Of a stretch of DNA of 64,000 nt, positions 1 to 9,876 are shown piece by piece. Origin of the DNA: Magnetospirillum sp902729445. Its GTDB lineage: Bacteria; Pseudomonadota; Alphaproteobacteria; Rhodospirillales; Magnetospirillaceae. The notes under the pieces were generated by a model. That model did no database searches, was not told the origin of the DNA, and saw nothing but the letters and a program-made list of their open reading frames with translations. The first letter of the stretch is position 1, and the number at the start of each line of letters is the position of its first letter. The DNA lies in contig NZ_CACVCE010000005.1 of assembly GCF_902729445.1 (NCBI RefSeq), positions 1 through 64,000 on the forward strand, in the 5' to 3' direction. Position numbers and translations under genes: made by a program.

Positions 1-1293
1 CCGTTCTGCGGCAGCCGGAAGATACTGGCTGGCCGTCGCGAGACCGGATCACTGCTACGGATGCTGCGATGGTTCGAGTTGGGCACAGGCAAGCGGTGGA
101 CGTTCCGAGACCTCTTTTCCCTAATGTCCTACCTGCTAGCAGGCAATGGCGGGGGGCGCCGGGAGGGAGCGGCCGATCCGTGCGCCTGGGCCGCGGCCTT
201 GGATAAGGCAGACAAGGAGCGCGCGCTGGGAAAGCCGCGACGGGAAACGTCGGCAGCGCTGTTCTGGCTTGCCGCCGCCCAGTACCAGCATGCGCTCTTT
301 CATCGCTGGGATCGCGGGCTCGCCGCGTCGCTGCTCCAGGACATCAAGGAACTCGGCCTCCAGGACGACCATACTGCCATGGGGCTGTACTTCTTCCTGC
401 AGTCCAGGAATGCCGGATGCGTTCCTGCGACCATCGCGCCGCTCTTGGATACGTTTGTCGAACTGCTGGACCCAGCCATGGCGCCGCCCGACGCGAAGAT
501 TGCCCTTTGGGGGGCGGAGGTGGCGCTCGGCGACTTCGATATCCGCTATAGCAGGTCGGTGCGCGAGGGGCTGGACTACTCGGCGAAGCACCGCGCACTT
601 TCCCCAACTGAACGAGCACTCCTGGAACGGCTTTCCGCCCTCGACGAGCGCCTGGGCGATCCACGCGTGCGGAGAAAGCGCCCGACGGCGGCGAGTCGGA
701 TGCAGTGCATCCTCCGGGACTTCGCGTGCCGCCTTACGCGCCGGAGTGTCGGCGTCCGCCACGCCAGCGTCCCTGACGCCGACACGTTCGAAGCGTTCCA
801 GCGGGTGGTTGCGGACGTGGACGGGCTTGGCCACGACCTCCGGGAGATCGCCATTCGCATCGAGGAGCTTCTGAACCACGACAAGAACTTCGAGGTTTCC
901 CTGACGACAACGTTTGGCCAGCCCCTGCCGCCCCCGCGCCGCAGGGCAATGCTCATCGTACCTGGGCTGAGGGTCTACGCGAGGACATCTAGCCACGAGG
1001 GGCGGCCACGTCCCACGCTATGCTACCTCGATGTTGAGGCGGGGCGCTCACTGCAACCCATTGCCCTTACCTATGACCTGTTCAAGGCCGTCAGGGATCT
1101 GGAGCGTGGACTTTCGCCGGCTTCGCTTCCCAGCAGTGTCCTCGCCATGCTCGACACCACCCGTGCCAGGATGGCGGGAGTGATCGTCAGGGATAGGACA
1201 GTCCAGGACCGCCCGACAATCGTGCTTGGCGAGTCGGTAACCGTGGAACGACACCGCGGGCGGTTCATCTCCACCAAGCGGGGGGCGCGCTGA
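1..1293 (+). CDS. C-terminal part of a defence-island protein (first gene of an F/G/H-like triplet), 5' end outside window
   Basis: The frame is open from base 1, so this is the C-terminal part (about 430 residues visible) of a larger protein, and the ATG at 61 is probably internal. The first visible stretch (GSLLRMLRWFELGTGKRWTF) reads as mid-protein. No Walker motif lies in the visible part. The C-terminus has a conserved-looking block (LTYDLFKAVRDLERG, then LLDTTRA-like residues). It overlaps the next gene by ATGA, so the two are translationally coupled. By position and size it could be the F-type subunit of a DptFGH-like restriction module, but that is inferred from neighbours only. No function is assigned from its own sequence. 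Confidence 0.6.
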   Translation, partial: PFCGSRKILAGRRETGSLLRMLRWFELGTGKRWTFRDLFSLMSYLLAGNGGGRREGAADPCAWAAALDKADKERALGKPRRETSAALFWLAAAQYQHALFHRWDRGLAASLLQDIKELGLQDDHTAMGLYFFLQSRNAGCVPATIAPLLDTFVELLDPAMAPPDAKIALWGAEVALGDFDIRYSRSVREGLDYSAKHRALSPTERALLERLSALDERLGDPRVRRKRPTAASRMQCILRDFACRLTRRSVGVRHASVPDADTFEAFQRVVADVDGLGHDLREIAIRIEELLNHDKNFEVSLTTTFGQPLPPPRRRAMLIVPGLRVYARTSSHEGRPRPTLCYLDVEAGRSLQPIALTYDLFKAVRDLERGLSPASLPSSVLAMLDTTRARMAGVIVRDRTVQDRPTIVLGESVTVERHRGRFISTKRGAR

Positions 1294-2817
1294 TGAGCCT
1301 GGCGGAATTCAAAACTTCCCCCTGGGCCAAATCGCACCTGGGTTACTCTGGATCCACGCTTTCGCTCACGCCGGCGCCCGAGTATGCAAATTCCGAGGTC
1401 TTGGTCCACAGGTCTGTACCGTGCCATCGGCTTGGACGGCATCAGCGAAGGGATGGTCCCCGGCCTTGGCAAGGAGCTTGACCGACTGGTAGGGCAAAGC
1501 CGCGATCGCGGCACGAGCCCGGCCGGCGCATCCATGGACGGGGACGCGTTCCATTCATTGCTACGGGACGTGCTCGAGAGCCCAAAGCTTCCAAACCAAT
1601 CGACGAAACGATTCCTCCAGGTTTCGCCCCTAGTCGGCGAGGCTGCGACCTTCTCCGGGTCGGCCCGCCTGGCGGGCAATCCATGGCCAGCGGGTGCCCT
1701 GGTCCGGCGGATGGTGTGGCTGGGCTCGCCTGACGCCGATAGCGCGGCGTCAACATGGGACATGCTCTTCACCGCGCTTGGCGTGGACGACGAGGATGAC
1801 GTGTTCGCGCGCTTTCTCCGCGACGAGCTTGCCGCCTGGACCAACAAGCCGTGGGGCCCCAAATGCGTCCTGCCCGAACCTGGCAAGGTCGCGTGCCTTC
1901 CCGCCGGCGAGCTCACTGGGCTTGCCTCTCCGGCACGGCAGTTTGCCCGTGACCTCGGGGCAATCGTCGCAGCCAAGCCCCTGCTGACCCGGCGCCAGTG
2001 GATCAGCCTGCTCGAGGCCCTTGTTCGCATTGCGGCGGTTGCCCATGTCGCCTGGGCCTGCGAAGTCCAGAAGCACATTTGGGGGATGTTGCGCGGCGTA
2101 CTCGCCGGTGATGCACGGCCGGACGACGTCCGGGCGAGGATCTATCCCCGTGACCTGGGGTACCTCCGCTATGGAACGAGCGCCGTGTCCGAATTGAAGG
2201 ACCGCACGTCACGGTATCTCCGCGCACGTCTGGGGATAAACTGCCTGCTGTGGTCCCTGGAGGATGCCGGGGTTCCATTCGAGGGGAGCCTTTCATCCGC
2301 CAATGAAGTCTCGGCGCTGTGCAGGCACGTCGAGGATTGCCGCTCGGTTCTTGGCGAGGTGATCCCGCTGGCCGACGACTTGGCGGACCGGGAGGCCCGG
2401 GCGCTGTTGTGTGGCAAGGGCGTGGGGTCGAATGTCATGGAGTTCGCGCGCCACGTACTCTACCAGCGGCAGGCAGCAAATCCACTCCTTAGGGGTTACG
2501 ACCAGGGCTACGTGCTCCGGAAGCGCAGTGCCGCGAAGTCAAGCCAATGGATCTGCGCCCCCGGCCCGGTGGCGGTCCTGGCCCTGGTCCACTGCTCCCT
2601 CGCCGGGCTCGCCGGGCCACGTTCGGTACACCGTCTCGCACAGCACATGGCTGCGTATGGGATCGTCGTGGACCACCGCGAGATTGCCAAGAACGAGCTC
2701 GGCCACCAGCTTCGCATGCTCGGGCTTGTTCTGGATAGCCCGGATGCCGAAAGCGGCATGCTCCTCGTTCCGCCGTTCCAGGGCGTGCAACCTGGCCAGA
2801 AAGGGGGACGGGCATGA
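1293..2817 (+). CDS. G-like defence-island protein carrying an apparent +1 frameshift
   Basis: Two overlapping frames look like one protein. Frame A starts at ATG 1293, overlapping the upstream stop, and reads MSLAEFKTSPWAKSHLGYSG... through ...EYANSEVLV at about 1406. Frame B carries on from 1408 with TGLYRAIGLDGISEG and runs to 2817. Dropping one c at 1407 joins them into about 507 aa. Used alone, frame B would start at ATG 1384 (477 aa) but begins with low-quality residues (MQIPRSWS). The gene sits between the partial first gene and the giant ATPase, overlapping the latter by 4 nt (2814-2817). No catalytic motif is visible. Size and position resemble DptG of phosphorothioation-linked restriction, an inference only. 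The indel could be real inactivation, a sequencing error or recoding. Confidence 0.6.
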
Positions 2818-5800
2818 GCGCCCTGGCAAATTGGCTCGCTGGCCTTGTCCGCGCACGAGTGACTGAACTCGCACCGGCCGGGGAAGCGCGTTTGATCTTC
2901 CACGGGCCGCCGCTAGAAATTCTCAATCAGGTTTACGATTGCCTTGCAGTCGATCCGGTGCCGGTCGGACTGCCCGTGCTGCTGCACGTGCCGGAGCTTG
3001 AGCCTGGGCAGGCAAATCCCGCGATCGGCCATTCGGGCCATTGCGACGAAAGTCATCTCCTCGACCTGCGGAATTCACCAACCGCGTCCAGCTACCTCGC
3101 GCTGGTGCCGCCAGGCCAGCATGCCATCCTCTCCGTGTCGTCGACGACCGACGAGTTCGGCATGTCGGCCGCCAGCAGCGGCGGGAACGTGACCTTCGAG
3201 GATTGGTTCGCCGATCCCTTTGTCCAGCGAGTTGTCGAAGCCGCCCTTGAGGCGACTGGCGTCGTACCGGGCCAGTTCGACGAGGCTCGCGGCCTTGTCG
3301 TGAGGGCATTGCGGTCGGTGGACGATGTCAACCTCAACCCCGAGAGGCACGCCCGTCGCTCCGCCTGGCGGCTCCTGTCCCGCCTCTTTTCCGCCCGTGG
3401 CATTGCACTGCCTGCCGCGCGCGCGATCAGCCTCGCCTGCGGGGTTCCCCCCATGGAAGCGGACGTGCTGTCGGCAAGCCAGCAGCACGCCAGCCTGGGT
3501 GGCGTGACCTCGGCCCTGTCGGAGGGGTTCTGCTCAGGCTTGCAGGACGCGATGGAGAATGCGACGCCGGAGCAGAGGCTGTGGCTCGAGGGCTTCCTGG
3601 CACACATCCGCGTCTGCGACGTGCCCACTGCCTTGGAGCGGGCGCCCGAGGCATTCTACGCGCCCAGCGCCGACCTTGAACTGGTCGCCCCGCCCGCCTG
3701 GTGGTCGGGGCTGACGGCGGAGCTTTGGGCTGAACTTCTTAGCGACGAGCCCGAAATTAGCGGGGACATCCGCATCGAATGCAGCAATCCCTTGCTGCCT
3801 GCCTCCAAGGGGATTCCCCTTCTGGTCGAAGGGACGGTGGAGCTTCTTGTCCAGGTCGATACCCCCGACGCCCGCCAAGTTACGGTCACCCTCAGCCGGA
3901 CTCCAAAGGGCCCGAGCGGATTCCCGGCGGAGATTGATGTCGAGGGCGAGGTTTCGTTTAGGGACGACCAACCTCCGGTGCATCGATCGCCGATCCATTA
4001 CAAGGCCGCCGCCAAGGACTTTCGTCCGGCATCGATCAGGGTGATTTCGCTCGCGACCTGGCGCCCCGGGATCTTCGTGGCCTGCAGGGTTGCCCGCAAG
4101 ATCGCGGCGCCAAAGGCTCCCGCCCGCCGTGCACGGGTGCCCAACTGGGAAACCAGCATCGCCCTTCCCGGGCCCGGGCGGTATGAACTGCTCGTCTTCC
4201 TGGCGCCGGGGAGTTCCATTGCCAGCCAGGCAATTGGCACTGCCAGCGGCGAGGCAAACGGTAGCGAGGAACAACAGGAGCTAGTGATACGGGAAATGCA
4301 GCCCGGCCTTCACCAGATGGAGGTCGAGGCGGATGGCTCCTACCAGATCGACATCCCATTCGAGCGATCGCAGCCGGACGGAAAGGCGATCGCCGAGACC
4401 TGCCGCGTGTTCCTGACCTGCGAGGATGTCGTCGAGGAGGGTTGCCAGAGCGAGTTCGAGCGCCTAATCAAGCTAAACAGGCGGCAAGTGGCCCCTTCCG
4501 GAGCCAAGTCCGTCGTCCAGTTGAACCGGAGCGCCCGGACGAGCAGCCTCCAGGGCTGGATGCTCCAGGAGGACGCGGTCGACCATTCGTTCCTGCCATT
4601 GGTGATCTCCGACGATTACTCGGAGCACTGGATGCAGCCAAAGTGGTCAGAGGAAAGTGGCCGGGGCCGTATCCTCTCCAGCGGTGCCTTCCTCAAGGAC
4701 CCTCGCCCTGCCACAAGCGACTTCCAGCCGCCACAGCAATTTGTCTCGGCGCGCAGGGCCCTTGCGTTGCTCATCCGCGGCGAGGACGACCAGTCCGGCC
4801 TGCTGGAAGCCGCCCCCCTCGGCGAGTGGCTGCGGCGGCACGAGACGTTCCCGGGGCTCGTCGAAAGTTATCTCGATGCCTATGCAAGCTGGCTGAGGGC
4901 CTGTCCAGAGGTCGCAACCTGGGTCGATGTCGTTGCAGTTTGCTCCCTTGAAGCTGGCGGCCGTACGCTCTCCCGCGTGCCGGATGCACTCCTGCTTTCC
5001 CCCCTCCATCCCTTGCGCCTCGCCTGGCATGCCGTCGCGCAGGGCGTACTGGAGGAGGCCGCCACGGGCAGCCTGCCTTGCCCCGCCGCTGGCATCCTCG
5101 ATCCGGGCATGGTGCCCGATGTCCTCAGGATGCCGCTGGTCTCTCCCGAGGGCATAGAATGGGTAACCTTCCTGTCGGCCGAGTCCAATTCCGATTATTG
5201 GTCCGTCCTTTGGAACGGCACGCGGCTTTCCAGCTTGCCTGAGCGCTCAAGGCAGCCACCCTTCGGCGGTGCCCTGGGCCTGTCTGTTGGCGGTGTCTCG
5301 ACAGGGTTCAGCGCCGGTCAGGTAGCGAGGGCACTTGACGACGTTTCCAACGTACTTTGCGCAAAGCCAGTCATCGGGGTTGTCGTGGCAAGCGCCGGAG
5401 CTGCGACCGATTCGTGCAATGACGGGCTTGTGGCCTGGTCCGCCGCTCGCTATTCCGAGGGCGACCGGCCAAACCGGCGTTCCTCGTCGGGCCCCCGCCG
5501 CCTGGATATCTACGATACCCGCGACGAGGGTTCGCGGCCAGACGAGGCAACGATCGCGAACCTGTCCGAGGATACTGGCAACAGCGTCCGCTGGTTCGCC
5601 GGCTCCCCAAGGAACGTCCCTCTCGACCTTGGGATCATCGCGCAACTTGATTCGTCCGAGCCAGAGGCAGCCCAGACTACAACCATGTCGGCCCTGGGCG
5701 CCGGTGGGCTAATCCGCCACCGCGTTCGTCGCCAGCTCCCAAATGCGTTCCTGAGCGAGTCGCGGCAGGCCCGGACCGCGGAACCGTCGGGCGACCCGCT

Positions 5801-8279
5801 TGCGGACAAGGTCGCCGCTTGCCTGGCCGCGATGGAGAACATGGGCGACCGGCCGATCGGCCTCCGCTTCGCCCCCAACGTCCACGCGATAGGGGAAATG
5901 CTTGATGAAAACCGCGCTGACTTCGTCGCGGTGTCGTCCTCGTCCGTGGACCCGGCATGCTTCCTCGGCGACTGGCTCCCAAATTCTTACTTGTGGGACT
6001 ACGACCTGCCTTCGTATTCGCAGCGGGCCGGCGACACAAATGGCTACTATCTGCTTTCCCGGGTCAAGCCGTCGGACCTTGACGGCCTGAGGAAGGTGAT
6101 CTCCCGCCTTCCAGGATGCGAATCGCTTGGAGACGAGGAGGTCGGGAGAATCCTGCTGGAGGTCGCCCGCCGCGGAATCCCGACCATCCGCGGCCTATCA
6201 GGCGATGATACCGGGGCCATAGGCGATCTTGGCCTGTTCGTCGCCGCCCGCCTCCTACAGGACCGTTTCCGCATTGGTTCTTGCCCTGACAGCCTACTGC
6301 CTGTCGTTGCCGGGACCAGGGACGAGCCGGAAATAGCGCTGCTAATGCCGGTCGACCCATTTCGCGGCTACCTTGACGACCTTGCGCGCGCCATTAACAA
6401 GGACCGAGTAGAATTCTCGCTGAACAGGCCAGACCTCCTTGTCGTCTGCGCTACCTTGAATGGCGGGCGAGCCCGAATCCACCTCACTCCGGTGGAGGTA
6501 AAATGCCGCCTCGGGCAGCCATTTCCCCCGGGTGAGGTCGCAGACGCCCTCGGGCAGGCGCGGGCACTATCCGATCTCCTGGCGAAGCTGGCTTCCCATT
6601 CCGACCGGCTGTCGGCCTGGCGCCTCGCCTACCAGCACCTGCTGCTGTCGATGATAGGCTTTGGCATGCGCGTCTACAGCCAGCACGGTGATATCGCGGG
6701 GACGTCAGCCGAGTGGGCGAGCTTCCACGAACTAATTGCCAACGCCATCCTCGGCGACGACACAGCGGTGACGGTCGATGGACGAGGCCGTCTGGTAATC
6801 ATCGACGACAGCCTTGCCAGCGACGCTCGCGACAGCGACGGCGACGGCTTCGAGGAGACGATCGTCATTGGCATGGAGGATGCGGGGCGCATCGTGGCAG
6901 GCGACGCCGATGCGTTCTACGAGAGTGTGCGTGCGCGGCTGGGCGACTGGCATTTCCGGGGGGCTTCCCTCGTCTCGGCCTCCGCAGGAGCCCAAGGAGC
7001 TGGCGATGCCCAGGGCGAGGATGCGGCCCCGGTGGAAGAGGACCCGCGCCCTGAGGCCGAGGCTCCGCCAGCATCCTCGCAAGCGGGGCAGCCGGATCAG
7101 TCTCCACGTCCGGAGCCCCCCGCCCAGGCGATCGCGGCCGGCGGCGCGGGGGTCGCCCTCGCGGTGGGGAGCACCGTCGATGGCTTCGAGCGGAGGCAGG
7201 TTTCCCTTGCGCTTTCCGATACGCGCCTCAACCAGCTCAACATGGGCGTTGTGGGCGACCTCGGCACCGGAAAGACCCAGCTCCTCAAGTCGCTGGTGCA
7301 CCAGATAGCCTCGGCGGCTCCCACGAATCGCGAGATCCGGCCACGCATACTGGTCCTCGACTACAAGCGGGACTACAGCAGTCCGGATTTCGTCGAGGCA
7401 ACCGGCGCGCGGGTCGTCAGGCCGCATCGCCTTCCCCTGAACCTTTTCGATACGAGTGTGATCGGCGAATCAACTGTGCCCTGGCTGGATCGATTCCGCT
7501 TCTTTGCCGACGTGCTCGACAAGATCTACTCCGGTATTGGGCCGGTGCAGCGGGACAAGCTCAAGAAGGCGGTCAAGTCTGCCTACGGGCGTTGCCCTGG
7601 AGGGAGCGCGCCGACCATCTACGACGTTCACGCAGAGTATGCGGCCTTGCTCGACGGGAAGTCCGATTCGCCTATGGCGATCATCGACGACCTCGTGGAC
7701 ATGGAGATTTTCGAGCAGGCAGCGGACAAGACCCGTCCATTCGGCGACTTCCTCGACGGCGTCGTCGTTGTTTCCCTCGATGCGCTGGGGCAGGACGACC
7801 GCAGTAAGAACATGCTCGTCGCCATCCTGTTGAACATGTTCTACGAGAACATGCTCAGAACGCCCAAGCGGCCGTTCATTGGCACGGCACCACAGCTCCG
7901 GGCGATCGATTCCTACCTGCTGGTGGACGAAGCCGACAACATCATGCAGTACGAGTTCGACGTATTACGAAAGCTTCTGTTGCAGGGTCGGGAGTTCGGC
8001 TGCGGGGTGATCTTGGCTTCCCAGTACCTCCGGCATTTCAAGGTCAATGCCACGGACTACCGCGAGCCCCTCCTGACGTGGTTCATACACAAAGTACCAA
8101 ACATCACTCCGGGCGAACTCGGCGCGCTTGGGCTGGCGGCCTCGGCGGCCGAGGTCGCCGAGCGGGTGAAGGCGCTGCCGAACCATCATTGCCTTTACAA
8201 GTCTTTCGATTCACCCGGGCAAGTCATCCGGGGGTTGCCGTTCTTCGAGTTTGTGTCGGCCGGTGGAGCGGGGGCCTAG
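2814..8279 (+). CDS. Giant PD-(D/E)XK nuclease / HerA-FtsK-type ATPase, DptH-like architecture
   Basis: 1821 aa. The C-terminal ~350 residues form a HerA/FtsK-class motor: Walker A GDLGTGKT at residues 1481-1488, then VLDYKRDYSSPDF, and a Walker B ending in LLVDEAD with acidic residues 1705-1706, followed by LLLQGREFGCGVILASQ as in sensor strands of this class. Around residues 1206-1230 there is RPDLLVV ... VEVKC, a good PD-(D/E)XK signature (D1207, E1228-x-K1230). A low-complexity Ala/Pro/Glu linker near 1410-1450 separates the two regions. The N-terminal ~1100 residues match nothing I recognise. Size, order and ATPase style resemble DptH/DndH, the large subunit of DndFGH restriction, but no dnd modification genes are visible. 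Likely role: ATP-driven DNA translocation and cleavage in anti-phage defence (inferred). Confidence 0.7.
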   Translation: MSALANWLAGLVRARVTELAPAGEARLIFHGPPLEILNQVYDCLAVDPVPVGLPVLLHVPELEPGQANPAIGHSGHCDESHLLDLRNSPTASSYLALVPPGQHAILSVSSTTDEFGMSAASSGGNVTFEDWFADPFVQRVVEAALEATGVVPGQFDEARGLVVRALRSVDDVNLNPERHARRSAWRLLSRLFSARGIALPAARAISLACGVPPMEADVLSASQQHASLGGVTSALSEGFCSGLQDAMENATPEQRLWLEGFLAHIRVCDVPTALERAPEAFYAPSADLELVAPPAWWSGLTAELWAELLSDEPEISGDIRIECSNPLLPASKGIPLLVEGTVELLVQVDTPDARQVTVTLSRTPKGPSGFPAEIDVEGEVSFRDDQPPVHRSPIHYKAAAKDFRPASIRVISLATWRPGIFVACRVARKIAAPKAPARRARVPNWETSIALPGPGRYELLVFLAPGSSIASQAIGTASGEANGSEEQQELVIREMQPGLHQMEVEADGSYQIDIPFERSQPDGKAIAETCRVFLTCEDVVEEGCQSEFERLIKLNRRQVAPSGAKSVVQLNRSARTSSLQGWMLQEDAVDHSFLPLVISDDYSEHWMQPKWSEESGRGRILSSGAFLKDPRPATSDFQPPQQFVSARRALALLIRGEDDQSGLLEAAPLGEWLRRHETFPGLVESYLDAYASWLRACPEVATWVDVVAVCSLEAGGRTLSRVPDALLLSPLHPLRLAWHAVAQGVLEEAATGSLPCPAAGILDPGMVPDVLRMPLVSPEGIEWVTFLSAESNSDYWSVLWNGTRLSSLPERSRQPPFGGALGLSVGGVSTGFSAGQVARALDDVSNVLCAKPVIGVVVASAGAATDSCNDGLVAWSAARYSEGDRPNRRSSSGPRRLDIYDTRDEGSRPDEATIANLSEDTGNSVRWFAGSPRNVPLDLGIIAQLDSSEPEAAQTTTMSALGAGGLIRHRVRRQLPNAFLSESRQARTAEPSGDPLADKVAACLAAMENMGDRPIGLRFAPNVHAIGEMLDENRADFVAVSSSSVDPACFLGDWLPNSYLWDYDLPSYSQRAGDTNGYYLLSRVKPSDLDGLRKVISRLPGCESLGDEEVGRILLEVARRGIPTIRGLSGDDTGAIGDLGLFVAARLLQDRFRIGSCPDSLLPVVAGTRDEPEIALLMPVDPFRGYLDDLARAINKDRVEFSLNRPDLLVVCATLNGGRARIHLTPVEVKCRLGQPFPPGEVADALGQARALSDLLAKLASHSDRLSAWRLAYQHLLLSMIGFGMRVYSQHGDIAGTSAEWASFHELIANAILGDDTAVTVDGRGRLVIIDDSLASDARDSDGDGFEETIVIGMEDAGRIVAGDADAFYESVRARLGDWHFRGASLVSASAGAQGAGDAQGEDAAPVEEDPRPEAEAPPASSQAGQPDQSPRPEPPAQAIAAGGAGVALAVGSTVDGFERRQVSLALSDTRLNQLNMGVVGDLGTGKTQLLKSLVHQIASAAPTNREIRPRILVLDYKRDYSSPDFVEATGARVVRPHRLPLNLFDTSVIGESTVPWLDRFRFFADVLDKIYSGIGPVQRDKLKKAVKSAYGRCPGGSAPTIYDVHAEYAALLDGKSDSPMAIIDDLVDMEIFEQAADKTRPFGDFLDGVVVVSLDALGQDDRSKNMLVAILLNMFYENMLRTPKRPFIGTAPQLRAIDSYLLVDEADNIMQYEFDVLRKLLLQGREFGCGVILASQYLRHFKVNATDYREPLLTWFIHKVPNITPGELGALGLAASAAEVAERVKALPNHHCLYKSFDSPGQVIRGLPFFEFVSAGGAGA

Positions 8280-8285
8280 CATGCC

Positions 8286-8717
8286 ATGGCCGACTTTCTC
8301 TCGCCGGAACAACGCTCGGAAAGGATGTCGCGGATCCGCTCCAAGGACACCATCCCCGAACTAGCGCTTCGCCGCGAGCTCCACAGGCAGGGGCTGCGCT
8401 ACCGCCTGGACAACTCCCACTTGCCGGGCAAGCCTGACCTGATGTTCCCGCGCCATCGAGCCGTGGTGTTCGTCCACGGATGCTTCTGGCATCGTCATGT
8501 AGGCTGCAAGGTCGCCAGCATGCCCAAGTCCAACACGGACTTCTGGAAGGCCAAGTTCGAACGCAACGTGGAACGGGACAGCCGAGTAGCGAAGGCGCTC
8601 GCCGCAATGGGCTGGCGTGTATTCGTAGCCTGGGAATGCGAACTCCAGTCAAAGGCCCCGATCCAGATAACAGCGGAGCGAATTGCCCGTGAAATTTCCG
8701 CGGAAGCATCCAGGTGA
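8286..8717 (+). CDS. vsr: Very short patch repair (Vsr-like) endonuclease
   Basis: 143 aa, the usual Vsr length. It opens with the family signature SPEQRSERMSRIRSKDT. It carries the catalytic and zinc-site elements of E. coli Vsr: an early Glu (IPELALRREL), Asp in LPGKPDLMFP, and the VFVHGCFWHRH...C block. Vsr nicks at T:G mismatches made by deamination of 5-methylcytosine, but stand-alone Vsr-fold nucleases are also common in defence islands. It begins 6 nt after the giant ATPase stop, so it probably belongs to the same operon. No cytosine methyltransferase is visible, which favours a restriction or accessory role over mismatch repair. Confidence 0.85.
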   Translation: MADFLSPEQRSERMSRIRSKDTIPELALRRELHRQGLRYRLDNSHLPGKPDLMFPRHRAVVFVHGCFWHRHVGCKVASMPKSNTDFWKAKFERNVERDSRVAKALAAMGWRVFVAWECELQSKAPIQITAERIAREISAEASR

Positions 8718-9189
8718 AGAGATTTCAGCCCCCTCTGTGTCAATCGGCAGCGAAAGCTGCCCCCCTTTGGCCCTGGAATCGGCGTGCTATTTTGACCCCC
8801 TGTCCGGCGGTAGCGGCTTGCCCAGGTAGGTAGCCCATAGGAGGTGTCCATGTGGACGGGGACAACACGTCCTCGGAGGTCTGGGGGGTAACCGTGAACT
8901 ACGGCCTCCCCCAATTCGTCTCCGGCATCCCCCGCCAGTCAGTAAAAACTGCGGAAAGGTCAACAGCTTGGCGCGCTGCAACCCATTGATTCTCCAGGCA
9001 TCTGCAAACCCGTATCGTTTGGCGGCAGTCAACAGCTCGCGGAGAATACGGGGCAGAGAGAAGAGAAAATTGGCCGAAATTCGGTCGCCACAAGACCACA
9101 CGGTCAACAGCCACTGGCCGCGAACGGCGCGGAACCTGGGGATTTCGCCCCAGGCACTCGGCATCAGAGATTCTATTCTTTAGAAATAG
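8718..9189. other. Gene-poor stretch between defence operon and tRNA-Ser
   Basis: About 470 bases without a convincing gene; the short frames here lack family features and ribosome-binding sites. The left part holds two IS21-end-like direct repeats (8738-8812). The rest shows nothing I can name. The position next to a tRNA fits an island junction. Confidence 0.5.
8738..8812. repeat. Pair of direct repeats resembling IS21-family terminal repeats (possible IS remnant)
   Basis: Two copies of a motif of the form AATCGGC...CCCCC lie in tandem (tcaatcggcagcgaaagctg followed by cccccct, and gaatcggcgtgctattttga followed by ccccc). The TTTGACCCCC style is common in multiple terminal repeats of IS21-type elements. 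No transposase remnant is adjacent, so this would be a degraded end. Call made by eye. Confidence 0.35.
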
Positions 9190-9280
9190 TGGCGGAGGGA
9201 GTGGGATTCGAACCCACGATACGCTTTTGACGTATACACACTTTCCAGGCGTGCGCCTTCGACCGCTCGGCCATCCCTCC
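9190..9280 (-). tRNA. tRNA-Ser(GGA)
   Basis: On the minus strand the sequence folds as a class II tRNA: acceptor GGAGGGA/TCCCTCC, anticodon loop with GGA, a long variable arm (GTGTATACGTC...GTAT), a T-arm with GGTTCGAATCC, and an encoded CCA. Its 3' end faces the defence island at 1-8.7 kb, so it is a plausible integration site, but no second copy of its 3' end exists in the window. Confidence 0.95.
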
Positions 9281-9477
9281 GCATGCGGGCGGGTGTGACA
9301 CCCGGCCGGCAAGGTTGCGGAACATACACGCAAGGGCAGGGGCGCGCAACCCCGTTCAGGGATAGATCCTGTCTGAAAAAACACCAGAATTCGACGAAAA
9401 CTATTGAACTTTCAGTCGGTAGGGTGCAAACCTGATGCCCTGTATAAAAACAGCGCACTATTGCCGCCGGGTGTCGA

Positions 9478-9762
9478 ATGGTTTTCGGTCGAATCCTTGG
9501 GTGGGTCCTGCTTGTCTTTACCGGCGTGATGGCCTCGGCCGACGCGGTGATGGCGTTGGGGCCAGCCGATTATTCCAGCATCCTGACCTCGGATGTGCTG
9601 ACCCTGCTGACCGGCGGTGCCGCCGAACCGGCCGAATCCAGCCCGACCTTCGCCGCGCGCCTGTTGGACCTGCCGGCCTGGGTGGTGATGGGAACCCTGG
9701 GCACCACCTTGCTGGTGGCCTGCCGCCCGCGCACCAAGCGCTATCGCTTCCGCCGCAAATAG
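9478..9762 (+). CDS. Small hypothetical membrane protein
   Basis: 94 aa, not recognised. Residues 1-25 form a hydrophobic signal or membrane segment (MVFGRILGWVLLVFTGVMAS). A second hydrophobic stretch (LPAWVVMGTLGTTLLVAC) precedes a very basic tail (RPRTKRYRFRRK), giving an inner-membrane protein with a cytoplasmic basic C-terminus. No RBS is obvious. It stands alone between tRNA-Ser and the deacetylase gene. Confidence 0.6.
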   Translation: MVFGRILGWVLLVFTGVMASADAVMALGPADYSSILTSDVLTLLTGGAAEPAESSPTFAARLLDLPAWVVMGTLGTTLLVACRPRTKRYRFRRK

Positions 9763-9876
9763 CCATGCGTGGATATCGGGGCTGATCGGCGGGTGTTCCC
9801 GCTTGTCGAACGATTCAAAAAGGGCCACTCTTTCTCCCCTATTCAACAAGGATAGATTTAGGGAGGGGGAGGTTCA

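Noticed and set aside
1..8717. Complete Dnd/phosphorothioation system
   Set aside because: No dndBCDE homologue is visible in the window; only the size and order resemble DptFGH.
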